DNA from: an uncultured Oscillospiraceae bacterium
GTDB lineage: Bacteria > Bacillota > Clostridia > Oscillospirales > Oscillospiraceae
Length of the DNA: 13,821 nt
Direction: 5' to 3'
Assembly: GCA_910588625.1 (NCBI GenBank)
Contig: CAJUQN010000075.1
Location: 1-13,821, forward strand
Positions 6,726 through 13,195 of this stretch are shown piece after piece. Below the pieces are notes generated by a model. The model saw only the letters and a list, made by a program, of their open reading frames with translations, ran no database searches and was not told where the DNA came from. The position numbers and the translations under genes are program-made. The stretch's first letter is position 1. Each line of letters begins with the position of its first letter.

Positions 6726-7244
6726 ATGAAACGAATCATTGCCCTTTGCGGCGCCGTAGTGCTGTGCCTGTCTTTGCTGTCCGGCTGCGCCAAACCGGGG
6801 GCCAACGGCCCCACCCCTGACAAACAGGAGAAGGTGGACCTGGCCGCCTTTGCCCAGACTGTCCAGGAAAACCACGAGTTCCACTCCCTGGAGCGGGCCG
6901 ACCCGGAGGACGCGGAAGTGGGCGCTGTGATGCTGGGCAACTGGTACCCCGGCCTGACGGACCTGGATCTGGAGCAGGTGGAAATCTATACGGCTATGAT
7001 CTCCTTCAGCGGTGGGGAGCTGGCGCTGGTGGAGGCCAAAAACGCCGAGGACGCCGCCAAGGTGAAGGAAATCTTCCAGGCCCGCATCGACCAGAAGAGC
7101 GTGGACGGCATCGGCAACTATCCCGACGAGGTGGAGATGTGGAAGAACCACGCCAGGCTGGCGGACCACGGCAATTATGTCATGCTGGTGAACCACGAGG
7201 ACAGCGAGGCCATTGCCGGCGAGTTCAACGCTTTGTTTTCCTGA
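6726..7244 (+). CDS. DUF4358-type lipoprotein, second paralog
   Basis: A 172-residue predicted lipoprotein. The signal MKRIIALCGAVVLCLSLLSGC has lipobox LSGC (Cys21), then a Pro/Gly linker of about 15 residues and one globular domain from VDLAAFAQTVQENHEF onward. It shares with its neighbours YPGLTDLDLEQ, ISFSGGELALVEAKNAEDAAKVKEIFQARID, the GNYVML strand and the C-terminal EFNALFS. It lacks the GDG..NPGG insert and the NNSRVVSNG segment in their usual form (NHARLADHG instead), so it has diverged from copies 1 and 3, which resemble each other more there. AAGGAG stands before ATG 6726. It should be anchored on the outer face of the membrane. No enzymatic motif is evident and the function is unknown. 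Confidence 0.85.
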   Translation: MKRIIALCGAVVLCLSLLSGCAKPGANGPTPDKQEKVDLAAFAQTVQENHEFHSLERADPEDAEVGAVMLGNWYPGLTDLDLEQVEIYTAMISFSGGELALVEAKNAEDAAKVKEIFQARIDQKSVDGIGNYPDEVEMWKNHARLADHGNYVMLVNHEDSEAIAGEFNALFS

Positions 7245-7262
7245 GAACAGGATAGAATTAGT

Positions 7263-7289
7263 GCTCCCGCCCCTCCACGGGGCGGGAGC
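7263..7289 (+). other. Strong 11-bp intergenic hairpin between lipoprotein genes 2 and 3
   Basis: Arms GCTCCCGCCCC (7263-7273) and GGGGCGGGAGC (7279-7289) pair perfectly around a 5-nt loop. No T-run follows on either strand, so it is not a canonical terminator. It could attenuate read-through or protect the 3' end of the upstream message. The next ribosome site (GGAG near 7303) begins 13 nt further on. Confidence 0.6.
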
Positions 7290-7318
7290 GCGGAAATTGA
7301 TAGGAGTGTGGAAAGAAC

Positions 7319-8095
7319 ATGAAACGTATCCTTGCATTGACCCTGAGCGCCGCCATGGCGCTGTCCCTGCTGTGCGCGTGCAGCGACCGGGGCGCTGAGA
7401 CGACGGTGATTCCCTCCGACCCGGTGGAGGAGAGCGAGCCCGCCCAGTCCACCGCCCTGCCTACCCCCACGCCGGAGCCGTCGGCGGAGCCCTCTGTCGA
7501 GCCCTCCGTAGAACCTTCCCAGGCCCCGGCCACCGCGGCCCCAACGCCTACGCCGAAACCGACGCCGGCCCCCACACCGAAGCCGACGCCGAAACCCACG
7601 CCCGCGCCCAAGCCTACACCCACTCCGACTCCCGCGCCCACCCCGACTCCCGCGCCCACCCCCACGCCGGAGCCTACCCCCACCCCTGCTGCTGGTGTGG
7701 ACTTGGCGGCCTTCTACGCGGACGTGACCGGCAGCCACGAGTTTGGCTTTTTGGAACTGGCAGGCAGCGAGCTGTTGGACGGCCTCTATCCCGGCTTGAC
7801 CGGGGTTGAGACGGAGCAGTGCCTGGTCTACGTCTGCATGATATCCATGAACAACGGCGAGTTTGGCCTGGTGCAGGTGAAAAACAGTGGGGATGTGGCA
7901 GCGGTAAAGGCTGCCTTCCAGGCCCGCATCAACTACATGGTGGGTGACGGCAATGGGCCTGGCGGGGCCCAGTACCCGATGGCGATGGACCAGTGGGAAA
8001 ACAACTCCCGCGTCGTGTCCAACGGGAATTATGTTATGATGGTGGTACATGAAAACTGCGACGACATTGTGGCGCAGTTCAACGCGCTGTTCTAA
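7319..8095 (+). CDS. DUF4358-type lipoprotein with a long Pro/Thr-rich stalk, third paralog
   Basis: A 258-residue predicted lipoprotein with signal MKRILALTLSAAMALSLLCAC (lipobox LCAC, Cys21). Residues about 23-50 are acidic and Ser/Pro-rich. From about 48 to 125 a low-complexity stalk of TP, KPTP, APTP and VEPS units follows, then the paralog domain: VDLAAFYADVTGSHEF, YPGLTGVETEQ, ISMNNGEFGLVQVKNSGDVAAVKAAFQARINYMVGDG, NNSRVVSNGNYVMMV, CDDIVAQFNALF. Relative to copies 1 and 2 the extra length is all stalk, which would hold the same domain further from the membrane, perhaps across the wall. A perfect 18-bp unit is nearly duplicated in the stalk DNA (7628-7663), so the stalk probably changes length by slippage. 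The gene ends at a terminator-like hairpin. Function unknown. Confidence 0.88.
   Translation: MKRILALTLSAAMALSLLCACSDRGAETTVIPSDPVEESEPAQSTALPTPTPEPSAEPSVEPSVEPSQAPATAAPTPTPKPTPAPTPKPTPKPTPAPKPTPTPTPAPTPTPAPTPTPEPTPTPAAGVDLAAFYADVTGSHEFGFLELAGSELLDGLYPGLTGVETEQCLVYVCMISMNNGEFGLVQVKNSGDVAAVKAAFQARINYMVGDGNGPGGAQYPMAMDQWENNSRVVSNGNYVMMVVHENCDDIVAQFNALF
7628..7663 (+). repeat. Tandem 18-bp repeat inside the Pro/Thr stalk
   Basis: Two 18-bp units, 7628-7645 and 7646-7663, differ only at the last base and encode TPAPTP twice. They are the cleanest part of a longer degenerate CCN-ACN array (about 7460-7690) that encodes the stalk. Confidence 0.8.
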
Positions 8096-8106
8096 AGAAA
8101 GAAAAG

Positions 8107-8133
8107 AGGGAGCGGCTTTCGCCGCTCCCTTTG
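8107..8133 (+). terminator. Intrinsic terminator after the third lipoprotein gene
   Basis: AGGGAGCGGC (8107-8116), loop TTTC, GCCGCTCCCT (8121-8130), then a short T stretch. It begins 11 nt after the stop codon. The 10-bp GC stem is strong but the U-tract is only three bases, so some read-through into the acyltransferase gene is possible; no clear separate promoter is seen for that gene. Confidence 0.7.
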
Positions 8134-8165
8134 CCCTGAAATCTTCCAGGTAGAGGTGAAGGCCC

Positions 8166-9632
8166 GTGATATTCTCCAGTCCGTATTTTTTGTTTCTCTA
8201 TTTCCCTATTGTATTGTTCTTATACTACATCTCTCCGCTGAGGTGGCGCAACCTGGTGCTGCTGGTGGTGAACCTCATCTTCTACGGCTGGGGTGAGCCG
8301 GTGTATGTGGTCATCATGTTCCTGTCCATCGCCATTGACTACAGCCACGGGCGGATTGTCACCCGCTGCAAGGCCAAGGGCAATGACAAGGGCGCGAGAG
8401 CGGCGGTGGCCTCGTCGGTGGTATTCAACCTGGTGCTTCTGGGGTTCTTCAAATACTGGGACTTCATTGTGGGCAACCTCAATGCTTTGGGGCTGGATCT
8501 GGCGACCCGCGCGGAGATCCGCTCCGCCATCAATGCGGCCCTGATGAACATCGGCTTGAACCCCCTGTTTCAGACTGCCTCCAGCACGCTTCCCATCGGC
8601 ATCTCCTTCTACACCTTCCAGACCATGAGCTACACCATCGACGTGTACCGCGGGGACGCCCGGTGTCAGAAGAACATTGTCACCTTCGGCACCTTTGTCA
8701 CGCTGTTTCCCCAGCTCATCGCCGGGCCCATCATCAAATACAAGGATTTGGACGACCAGCTGGAGCACCGGGACCACTCCTTTGAGAAGTTCGCCTCCGG
8801 CGTCCAGCGGTTTACTGTCGGCGTGTGTAAAAAGGTGCTGCTGGCCAACGCTCTGGGGCCGCTGTGGGATGTGTACCTTGCCACGCCGGGTGACCAGCTC
8901 ACCACCCTGGGGGCGTGGCTGGGCATCATTGCTTTTTCACTTCAGCTTTATTTCGACTTCTCCGGTTACTCCGATATGGCCATAGGCCTGGGGCGGATGC
9001 TGGGCTTCGAGTTTTTGGAGAACTTTAACTATCCTTATCTCTCCAAGTCCGCCAGCGAGTTCTGGCGGCGGTGGCATATCTCCCTTGGAAGCTGGTTCCG
9101 GGAATACCTCTATTTTCCCCTGGGCGGCAGTAGGGTGGGCAAGGGCCGGATGGTGTTCAACCTGCTGATTGTCTGGGCGGCCACCGGCATCTGGCACGGG
9201 GCCAGCTGGAACTTTCTGTTCTGGGGCCTGTACTGGTTCGTGTGGATTGGCTTGGAAAAGCTGTTCCTGGGCAAATGGCTGGACAAGGCCCCGGTCTGGC
9301 TGGGCCATGTGTACGGTGTGGTCGTCGCCGTGGTGGGCTGGGCCATCTTCGCGGTGGAGGACTTCTCCGCCATGGGGCCCTATCTGGCGGCCATGTTCGG
9401 CTTTGGGGCCGGAGCGATGGACGGTATGTTCCTGTACTACCTGCGCAACTATCTGCCCGTTTTGGTTATTGCCATCGCGGCGGCTACCCCGCTGGCAGCG
9501 AATATCTGGAAAAAGCTGCCTGGGCGGACGCGTCAAATCGCGTTCCCAGTGCTGATGCTGGCGGGCCTGGTGCTTACCACCGCCTATCTGGTGGACGGCA
9601 CCTATAACCCCTTCCTGTATTTCCGCTTTTAA
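8166..9632 (+). CDS. MBOAT family membrane-bound O-acyltransferase (AlgI/DltB/PatA-like)
   Basis: A 488-residue multi-span membrane protein. Hydrophobic segments run through the N-terminus (about 7-45), 45-60, 82-105, 145-190, 250-280, 330-365, 375-400, 430-450 and 465-480. Family signatures are LPIGISFYTFQTMSYTIDVYRG (142-163), FPQLIAGPI (181-189), LYFDFSGYSDMAIGLG (261-276), EFWRRWHISLGSWFREYLYFPLGG (298-321) and TGIWHGASWNF (340-350), with the invariant catalytic His344. Such proteins move acyl groups, often acetyl, across the membrane for transfer to alginate, wall polymers or other glycans. GTG 8166 is the start, with AGAGGTGA 7 nt upstream; no ATG gives a full N-terminus. The DHHW gene follows after 12 nt, so the two act as a pair. 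The acceptor is unknown. Confidence 0.93.
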   Translation: MIFSSPYFLFLYFPIVLFLYYISPLRWRNLVLLVVNLIFYGWGEPVYVVIMFLSIAIDYSHGRIVTRCKAKGNDKGARAAVASSVVFNLVLLGFFKYWDFIVGNLNALGLDLATRAEIRSAINAALMNIGLNPLFQTASSTLPIGISFYTFQTMSYTIDVYRGDARCQKNIVTFGTFVTLFPQLIAGPIIKYKDLDDQLEHRDHSFEKFASGVQRFTVGVCKKVLLANALGPLWDVYLATPGDQLTTLGAWLGIIAFSLQLYFDFSGYSDMAIGLGRMLGFEFLENFNYPYLSKSASEFWRRWHISLGSWFREYLYFPLGGSRVGKGRMVFNLLIVWAATGIWHGASWNFLFWGLYWFVWIGLEKLFLGKWLDKAPVWLGHVYGVVVAVVGWAIFAVEDFSAMGPYLAAMFGFGAGAMDGMFLYYLRNYLPVLVIAIAAATPLAANIWKKLPGRTRQIAFPVLMLAGLVLTTAYLVDGTYNPFLYFRF

Positions 9633-9644
9633 GGGGGCGAGCAT

Positions 9645-10781
9645 ATGAGCAAAAAATATTCTATTTTCGTTACGGTATTGTTCTGCCTGTTTATTTTCGG
9701 GTTTGGAATTTTCCACTTCATCCTGCCTGACCGGGAGAAATCTGAGCAGGAAAACATCTATCTGGCCCAATTTAAGGCGCCTACGTGGGAAACGGTGCGC
9801 TCCGGCGAGTTCATGGAGGACTTTGAGAAGTATTACAACCACCAGTTCCCCCTGCGGGACCAGTGGGTGCAGATGAAAGCCTATTCCGAGCGGGCGCTGG
9901 GCAAGCAGGAGAACAACAAGGTCTACTTTGGCGCCAATGGCAGCGAGGGCTGCGCCCTGTTTGCCTTCTACACCATCCCCTCTGACGAAGACCTGGCGGC
10001 GCGGGTGGGCTTTGTGAACAAGCTGGCGGACAATCTGGACGTGCCGGTGACCTTTTCCATTATCCCGGACAAGAGCTACGCCTGGTCCTGGTGGCTTCCC
10101 GCCAACGCACCTAACGTGGACGACGGCTCCACCATTGAAAGGGCAATGGCACTCTGCTCCCAGCGGGTGAGGTTTGTCGATATGCGGGAGTCCCTGAAAA
10201 ATGTCCACTCGTTTTACAACACCGACCACCACTGGACCACAGCAGGAGCCTTGAACGGGTACGAGGCGCTGTTCGGCAGCCTGCCCGACGCGGTGGTGGA
10301 GGCGGGGCTGACCAGCGAGGTCGTGACCTATGACTTCTATGGCACCACCTATTCCGCATCCGGGGCGGGCTGGGTTTCCCCAGATGATATCCAGGTCTTG
10401 ATTCCCGAGGGGGGAGTCCGTGGAAATATCACTGTTACCGGTTATCCGGAGGGTTCGCCGGTGGAGAGCTCCCTGTACCACCCGGAAAAGCTGGAGATCA
10501 AGGACAAATATTCCTATTTTCTGGGCGGAAACCAGCCCCTGTGCATCATCAAAAACCCGGACGCCGAGAGCGGCAAGCTGCTGGTGGTGCGGGATTCATA
10601 CTCCGACAGCCTGGCCCCGTTCTTGGCGGAGAAGTTCCAGGAGATCCACCTGTTTGACCTGCGCTATAACAATATGTCCCTGAAACAGTATGTGGTGGAC
10701 AATGAGATCGACCAGGTGCTGGTGCTCTACTCAGGCAACAACTTCAACACGGACGACAACCTGTTTAAGCTGGGGCTGTAA
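9645..10781 (+). CDS. DHHW family protein, AlgX/AlgJ/PatB-like SGNH-type acetyl transfer partner
   Basis: A 378-residue protein with one N-terminal membrane anchor (about residues 7-27) and an extracytoplasmic domain. The eponymous DHHW motif is at residues 194-197 (YNTDHHWTTAGA), and the C-terminal VVRDSYSDSLAPFL (314-327) holds the Ser of the SGNH-like triad (Ser318). FPLRDQWVQMKAYSERALGKQENNKVYFG (68-96) is the usual region after the anchor. Proteins of this type receive the acyl group exported by an MBOAT protein and place it on a surface polysaccharide or related glycan. GGGGGCGAG precedes ATG 9645, 12 nt after the MBOAT stop, giving tight coupling. The segment after VYFG (ANGSEGCALFAF) departs from the common KDGWL form. 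The function is by family and neighbour; the acceptor is not known. Confidence 0.88.
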   Translation: MSKKYSIFVTVLFCLFIFGFGIFHFILPDREKSEQENIYLAQFKAPTWETVRSGEFMEDFEKYYNHQFPLRDQWVQMKAYSERALGKQENNKVYFGANGSEGCALFAFYTIPSDEDLAARVGFVNKLADNLDVPVTFSIIPDKSYAWSWWLPANAPNVDDGSTIERAMALCSQRVRFVDMRESLKNVHSFYNTDHHWTTAGALNGYEALFGSLPDAVVEAGLTSEVVTYDFYGTTYSASGAGWVSPDDIQVLIPEGGVRGNITVTGYPEGSPVESSLYHPEKLEIKDKYSYFLGGNQPLCIIKNPDAESGKLLVVRDSYSDSLAPFLAEKFQEIHLFDLRYNNMSLKQYVVDNEIDQVLVLYSGNNFNTDDNLFKLGL

Positions 10782-11134
10782 ATTTTGCGCGTCTGTAGAG
10801 ACAGGAAGGCCCGGCGCTCCCATGGAGCTGGGCCACAGACAGCACGGCATTCAAGGTTCCATCTGTCAGGTTCAACCGCCGGAGCTGTGTTCGCGCGTCC
10901 TCCACTGTGGTGCGGCGGCTCAGGACCCAGACGGAGGTTTGTTGAAATTCGCGGTGCTTGAAAAGATTTGATGTCGATCGGATGGTCTGTTTTATTCGAC
11001 GGTTTGTGCCGTTGGGAAGTGCTTTGCAATTGCCAGACATCCCCAATGCGTCCAGCGGTATCAAGCGGGAAATACTGCGCATACTATCTTTTGCCAGCCA
11101 CACATAACTCACAACAGAGAAAAGGAGTTTTGAT
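10782..11134 (+). other. Gene-free stretch of 353 nt; no recognised feature except a hairpin at 10808-10834
   Basis: No reading frame on either strand looks like a known protein; frames here are short or interrupted, and the long minus-strand frame across it is antisense to the features to the right. Directly after the DHHW gene, GGCCC (10808-10812) pairs with GGGCC (10830-10834) and CTCC (10817-10820) with GGAG (10824-10827). Two further pairs and a 2-nt bulge join them, a terminator-like stem without a U-run. The rest may be decayed mobile DNA; this is not shown by the sequence. Confidence 0.5.
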
Positions 11135-11314
11135 ATGAAGGCAACCGGAATTGTCAGACGCATTGATGATCTCGGCCGTGTGGTAATTCCCAAGGAAATT
11201 CGTCGCACTATGCGCATTCGCGAGGGCGACCCGTCACAGACAACATTGGAATGGTGGGAGCGGTTCTGCGCCGGGGTGCTGAGGCTGGAGAAGCGGATGG
11301 GGTGGGGTACATAG
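11135..11314 (+). pseudogene. Truncated SpoVT/AbrB-type transcription regulator fused to an unrelated tail
   Basis: The first 33 codons read MKATGIVRRIDDLGRVVIPK then EIRRTMRIREGDP, the near-invariant AbrB/SpoVT/Abh DNA-binding 'swapped-hairpin' domain of sporulating Firmicutes. The family normally continues with a second hairpin half (for example EIYTDREGEVILKKY) and, in SpoVT, a GAF-like domain. Here the frame goes into SQTTLEWWERFCAGVLRLEKRMGWGT and stops at TAG 11312-11314, giving 59 residues. AAAGGAG at 11121-11127 is well placed for ATG 11135. The tail's origin is not recognised; it may be the in-frame 3' end of another gene joined by a deletion. The beta-hairpin core is incomplete, so it is probably a relic, although a short translated peptide cannot be excluded. 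Confidence 0.75.
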
Positions 11315-11324
11315 GCGGTTTGAC

Positions 11325-11353
11325 TTGTTGACGCGGGCAGGAAATGGTATAAT
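11325..11353 (+). promoter_or_regulatory. Extended -10 promoter for the DUF1016 pseudogene
   Basis: TATAAT (11348-11353) is preceded by TGG, an extended -10 motif, and lies 17 nt downstream of TTGTTG (11325-11330). The start would be near 11360, about 34 nt before ATG 11394. Confidence 0.65.
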
Positions 11354-11393
11354 AGAGAAGAGAGCGTTTCACACAGGCTGAAAGGATATGTGT

Positions 11394-12418
11394 ATGGATG
11401 AATTGACAAAACGGGAAAACCTGCCGGACAGCCCTCAGTCTGAGGACGCCTATTGCTCCATCCGGAGTTATGTGATCGAGACACAGCAGCAGGTCTACAC
11501 TGCAGTCAACTCCGCTATGGTGACGGCCTACTGGAAAATCGGCAAATCGATGTTTGAAGCCTGCGGGGAGAGCGACCGGGCTGCCTACGGCAAGCAGGTG
11601 CTGAATACATTTCGGAACGGCTGACGGTGGAGTTTGGAAAAGGGTTCGATATAAGCAATCTGCGCAATATGCGCCGGTTCTATCTCACGTTTCCAATTCA
11701 GGACGCACTGCGTCCCGAATTGAGTTGGACGCATTACCGCTCCCTGATAAAGGTAAGTGGCGCCAAGGCGTGAACCTTTTATCTGGAGGAGTGTGCAAAG
11801 GCTGGATGGAGCTCCCGCCAGCTGGAGCGGCAGATCAATACCATGTTCTACCAGCGGATGCTTGTCAGCCGGGACAAGGAGAGCGTGGCGGCGGAGATTC
11901 AGACCACCGAACCCAAGCCGGAGTATGAGCAGATCATAAAGGACCCCTATGTGCTGGAGTTCCTGGACCTCCCGGCCAACGAACATTTCTACGAGTCGAC
12001 CCTGGAACAGGCACTGATCGACCACTTGCAGAAATTACTCCTGGAACTGGGCCGCAGGTTCTCCTTCGTGGCGCGGCAAAAGCATTTCAATGTGGATGGA
12101 CAGCACTTTTATACTGATCTGGTGTTTTATAACTATATACTAAAGTGTTTTGTGCTGATCGATCTGAAAACGGGGCTCCTCACCCATCAGGACATCGGGC
12201 GGATGCAGATGTACGTGAATTACTACACCCGATACCAGATGAACGAAGGGGATAACCCTCCAGTGGGACTGCTCCTATGCGCCCAGAAGAGCGATACGTT
12301 GGTGCAATTGATCCTGCCGGAGAATAACCGGCAGATTTACGCCGCCAAATATCTGCCTTACCTGCCAACGGAGGAGGAGCTGAAGCTGGAGGAATTTGAA
12401 TGGCTGGAGGGTGTGTAG
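11394..12418 (+). pseudogene. DUF1016 / YhcG-type PD-(D/E)XK nuclease-domain protein, frameshifted and with a nonsense codon
   Basis: Three conceptual pieces form one protein of about 341 residues, normal for this family. Piece one (11394 onward) has the N-terminal domain motif YWKIGKSMFE; it goes out of frame at about 11606, where one T is missing (AATTAC expected, AATAC found). Piece two reads ISERLTVEFGKGFDISNLRNMRRFYLTF, ALRPELSWTHYRSLIKV, then a TGA at 11771-11773 in the same frame. Piece three reads FYLEECAKAGWSSRQLERQINTMFYQRML, IIKDPYVLEFLDLP, the nuclease-like core YTDLVFYN with VLIDLKTG (D...DLK), HQDIGRMQMYVNYY and YLPTEEELK. ATG 11394 is preferred over 11388 because AAAGGA lies 7 nt upstream of it. 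Promoter and terminator survive, so inactivation looks recent. DUF1016 proteins often occur near restriction or mobile loci. Confidence 0.88.
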
Positions 12419-12448
12419 CGGAAGGCCAACGGGCGTGAACAAAAAAGT

Positions 12449-12484
12449 CGCAAACGTATGAGAGACATACGTTTGCGTTTTTTT
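12449..12484 (+). terminator. Intrinsic terminator after the DUF1016 pseudogene
   Basis: A perfect 12-bp stem, CGCAAACGTATG (12449-12460) and CATACGTTTGCG (12466-12477), with a 5-nt loop, is followed by seven T residues (12478-12484). Six A residues (12441-12446) precede it, so it may work in both directions. Confidence 0.9.
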
Positions 12485-12725
12485 AAAGTGTTAAGCGCGA
12501 AAGGAGAAACGCATATGATGGCGCGAACCCGTCTGAAATAAGATGATATCTTATTTTGGTCATGACTGCTAATTGAGGCCTACTCCATAACCCCGGAAAA
12601 AGCGACCACAGACAGGACCAAAAACAGGGCAAGAACCGCCCGGAACGACCTGGAGAGATTTAGAGCAATTCTCTGAAATGGGAATAAATCAGGAAGTGTG
12701 GTAGAATAACGGCGAGGTTAGGGAA
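12485..12725 (+). other. Gene-free stretch: 8-codon ORF with ribosome site and a small palindrome
   Basis: AAGGAG (12501-12506) sits 8 nt before ATG 12515, but the frame ends after eight codons (MMARTRLK) at TAA 12539-12541. That stop codon lies within a perfect 9-bp inverted repeat, 12536-12544 and 12548-12556 with a 3-nt loop. The context looks like the start of a gene cut short by a deletion or insertion. The following 170 nt up to the IS630 remnant holds nothing recognised and probably includes the old left end of that element. Confidence 0.4.
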
Positions 12726-13195
12726 ATGTTGCATAACGAAGCACGAAACTTGTTGGTAGAAGCATATGCGAAAACACATGATGCAAAAGGGATTGCATTG
12801 GCCTACGGGATATCGGTACCATCGGTATATCGACCGACTGGCGGAGCAAAAGGCCAAAACCGGTAGTGTAGATTTGTGCGTCTGCGAAAAGGGGCGCAAG
12901 CGAGTACTGGGGCCGGAAGCGCGTGAACAAATCGCAAAAACGATTGACGAGCAGTCTGATATCACGCTGAGAGAAATCGTAGAAAAGTTGGAGTTGCCAG
13001 TTGGAATTGAAACGGCACGGCGGGCAATCCTAGCAATGGGGTATCGGCGGAAAAAGAAGATGATCCGCGCTTCGGAACAGGAGCGTCCCCGATGTGTGTG
13101 CCAAGAGCGAACAATGGAGTGGGTTTGCGAAGGGAACCCAAGCATCACATCTGGTATATCTGGATGAAAGCGGTGTGAATATTACTCCCGAATAA
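12726..13195 (+). pseudogene. IS630 family transposase, N-terminal half, two frameshifts
   Basis: Starting at ATG 12726 the protein reads LLVEAYAKTHDAKGIALAYGISVPSVYR, the typical HTH of a clostridial IS630 transposase. The frame then breaks at a CGAC tandem duplication (12831-12838). In the next frame it continues LAEQKAKTGSVDL, GRKRVLGPEAREQIAKTIDEQSDITLREIVEKLELPV, ARRAILAMGYRRKKKMIRASEQERPRC, the second HTH and linker. A second shift of one base, in the GGGAACCC stretch near 13125, is needed to reach HLVYLDESGVN (about 13148-13180), which contains the first catalytic Asp. The frame ends at TAA 13193-13195 on entering the inverted half. A weak GAGG precedes the ATG. Confidence 0.85.

Noticed and set aside
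7258..7683. Minus-strand frame encoding a GVGAGVGVG-rich protein
   Set aside because: It is the complement of the Pro/Thr stalk of the third lipoprotein; the repeat is explained by the plus-strand stalk.
8138..8150. 13-nt match GAAATCTTCCAGG between the MBOAT leader and lipoprotein gene 2 (7068-7080)
   Set aside because: It could hint at a decayed fourth paralog, but the flanks do not align and one 13-mer is too little evidence.
8937..10481. A 514-codon minus-strand frame opposite the MBOAT and DHHW genes
   Set aside because: It crosses two clear plus-strand genes and their junction, has no family motif, and no ribosome site.
10765..11484. A 239-codon minus-strand frame across the gene-free stretch, AbrB fragment and DUF1016 start
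   Set aside because: Most of it is antisense to recognised plus-strand features and no domain was identified; I leave 10782-11134 unassigned instead.
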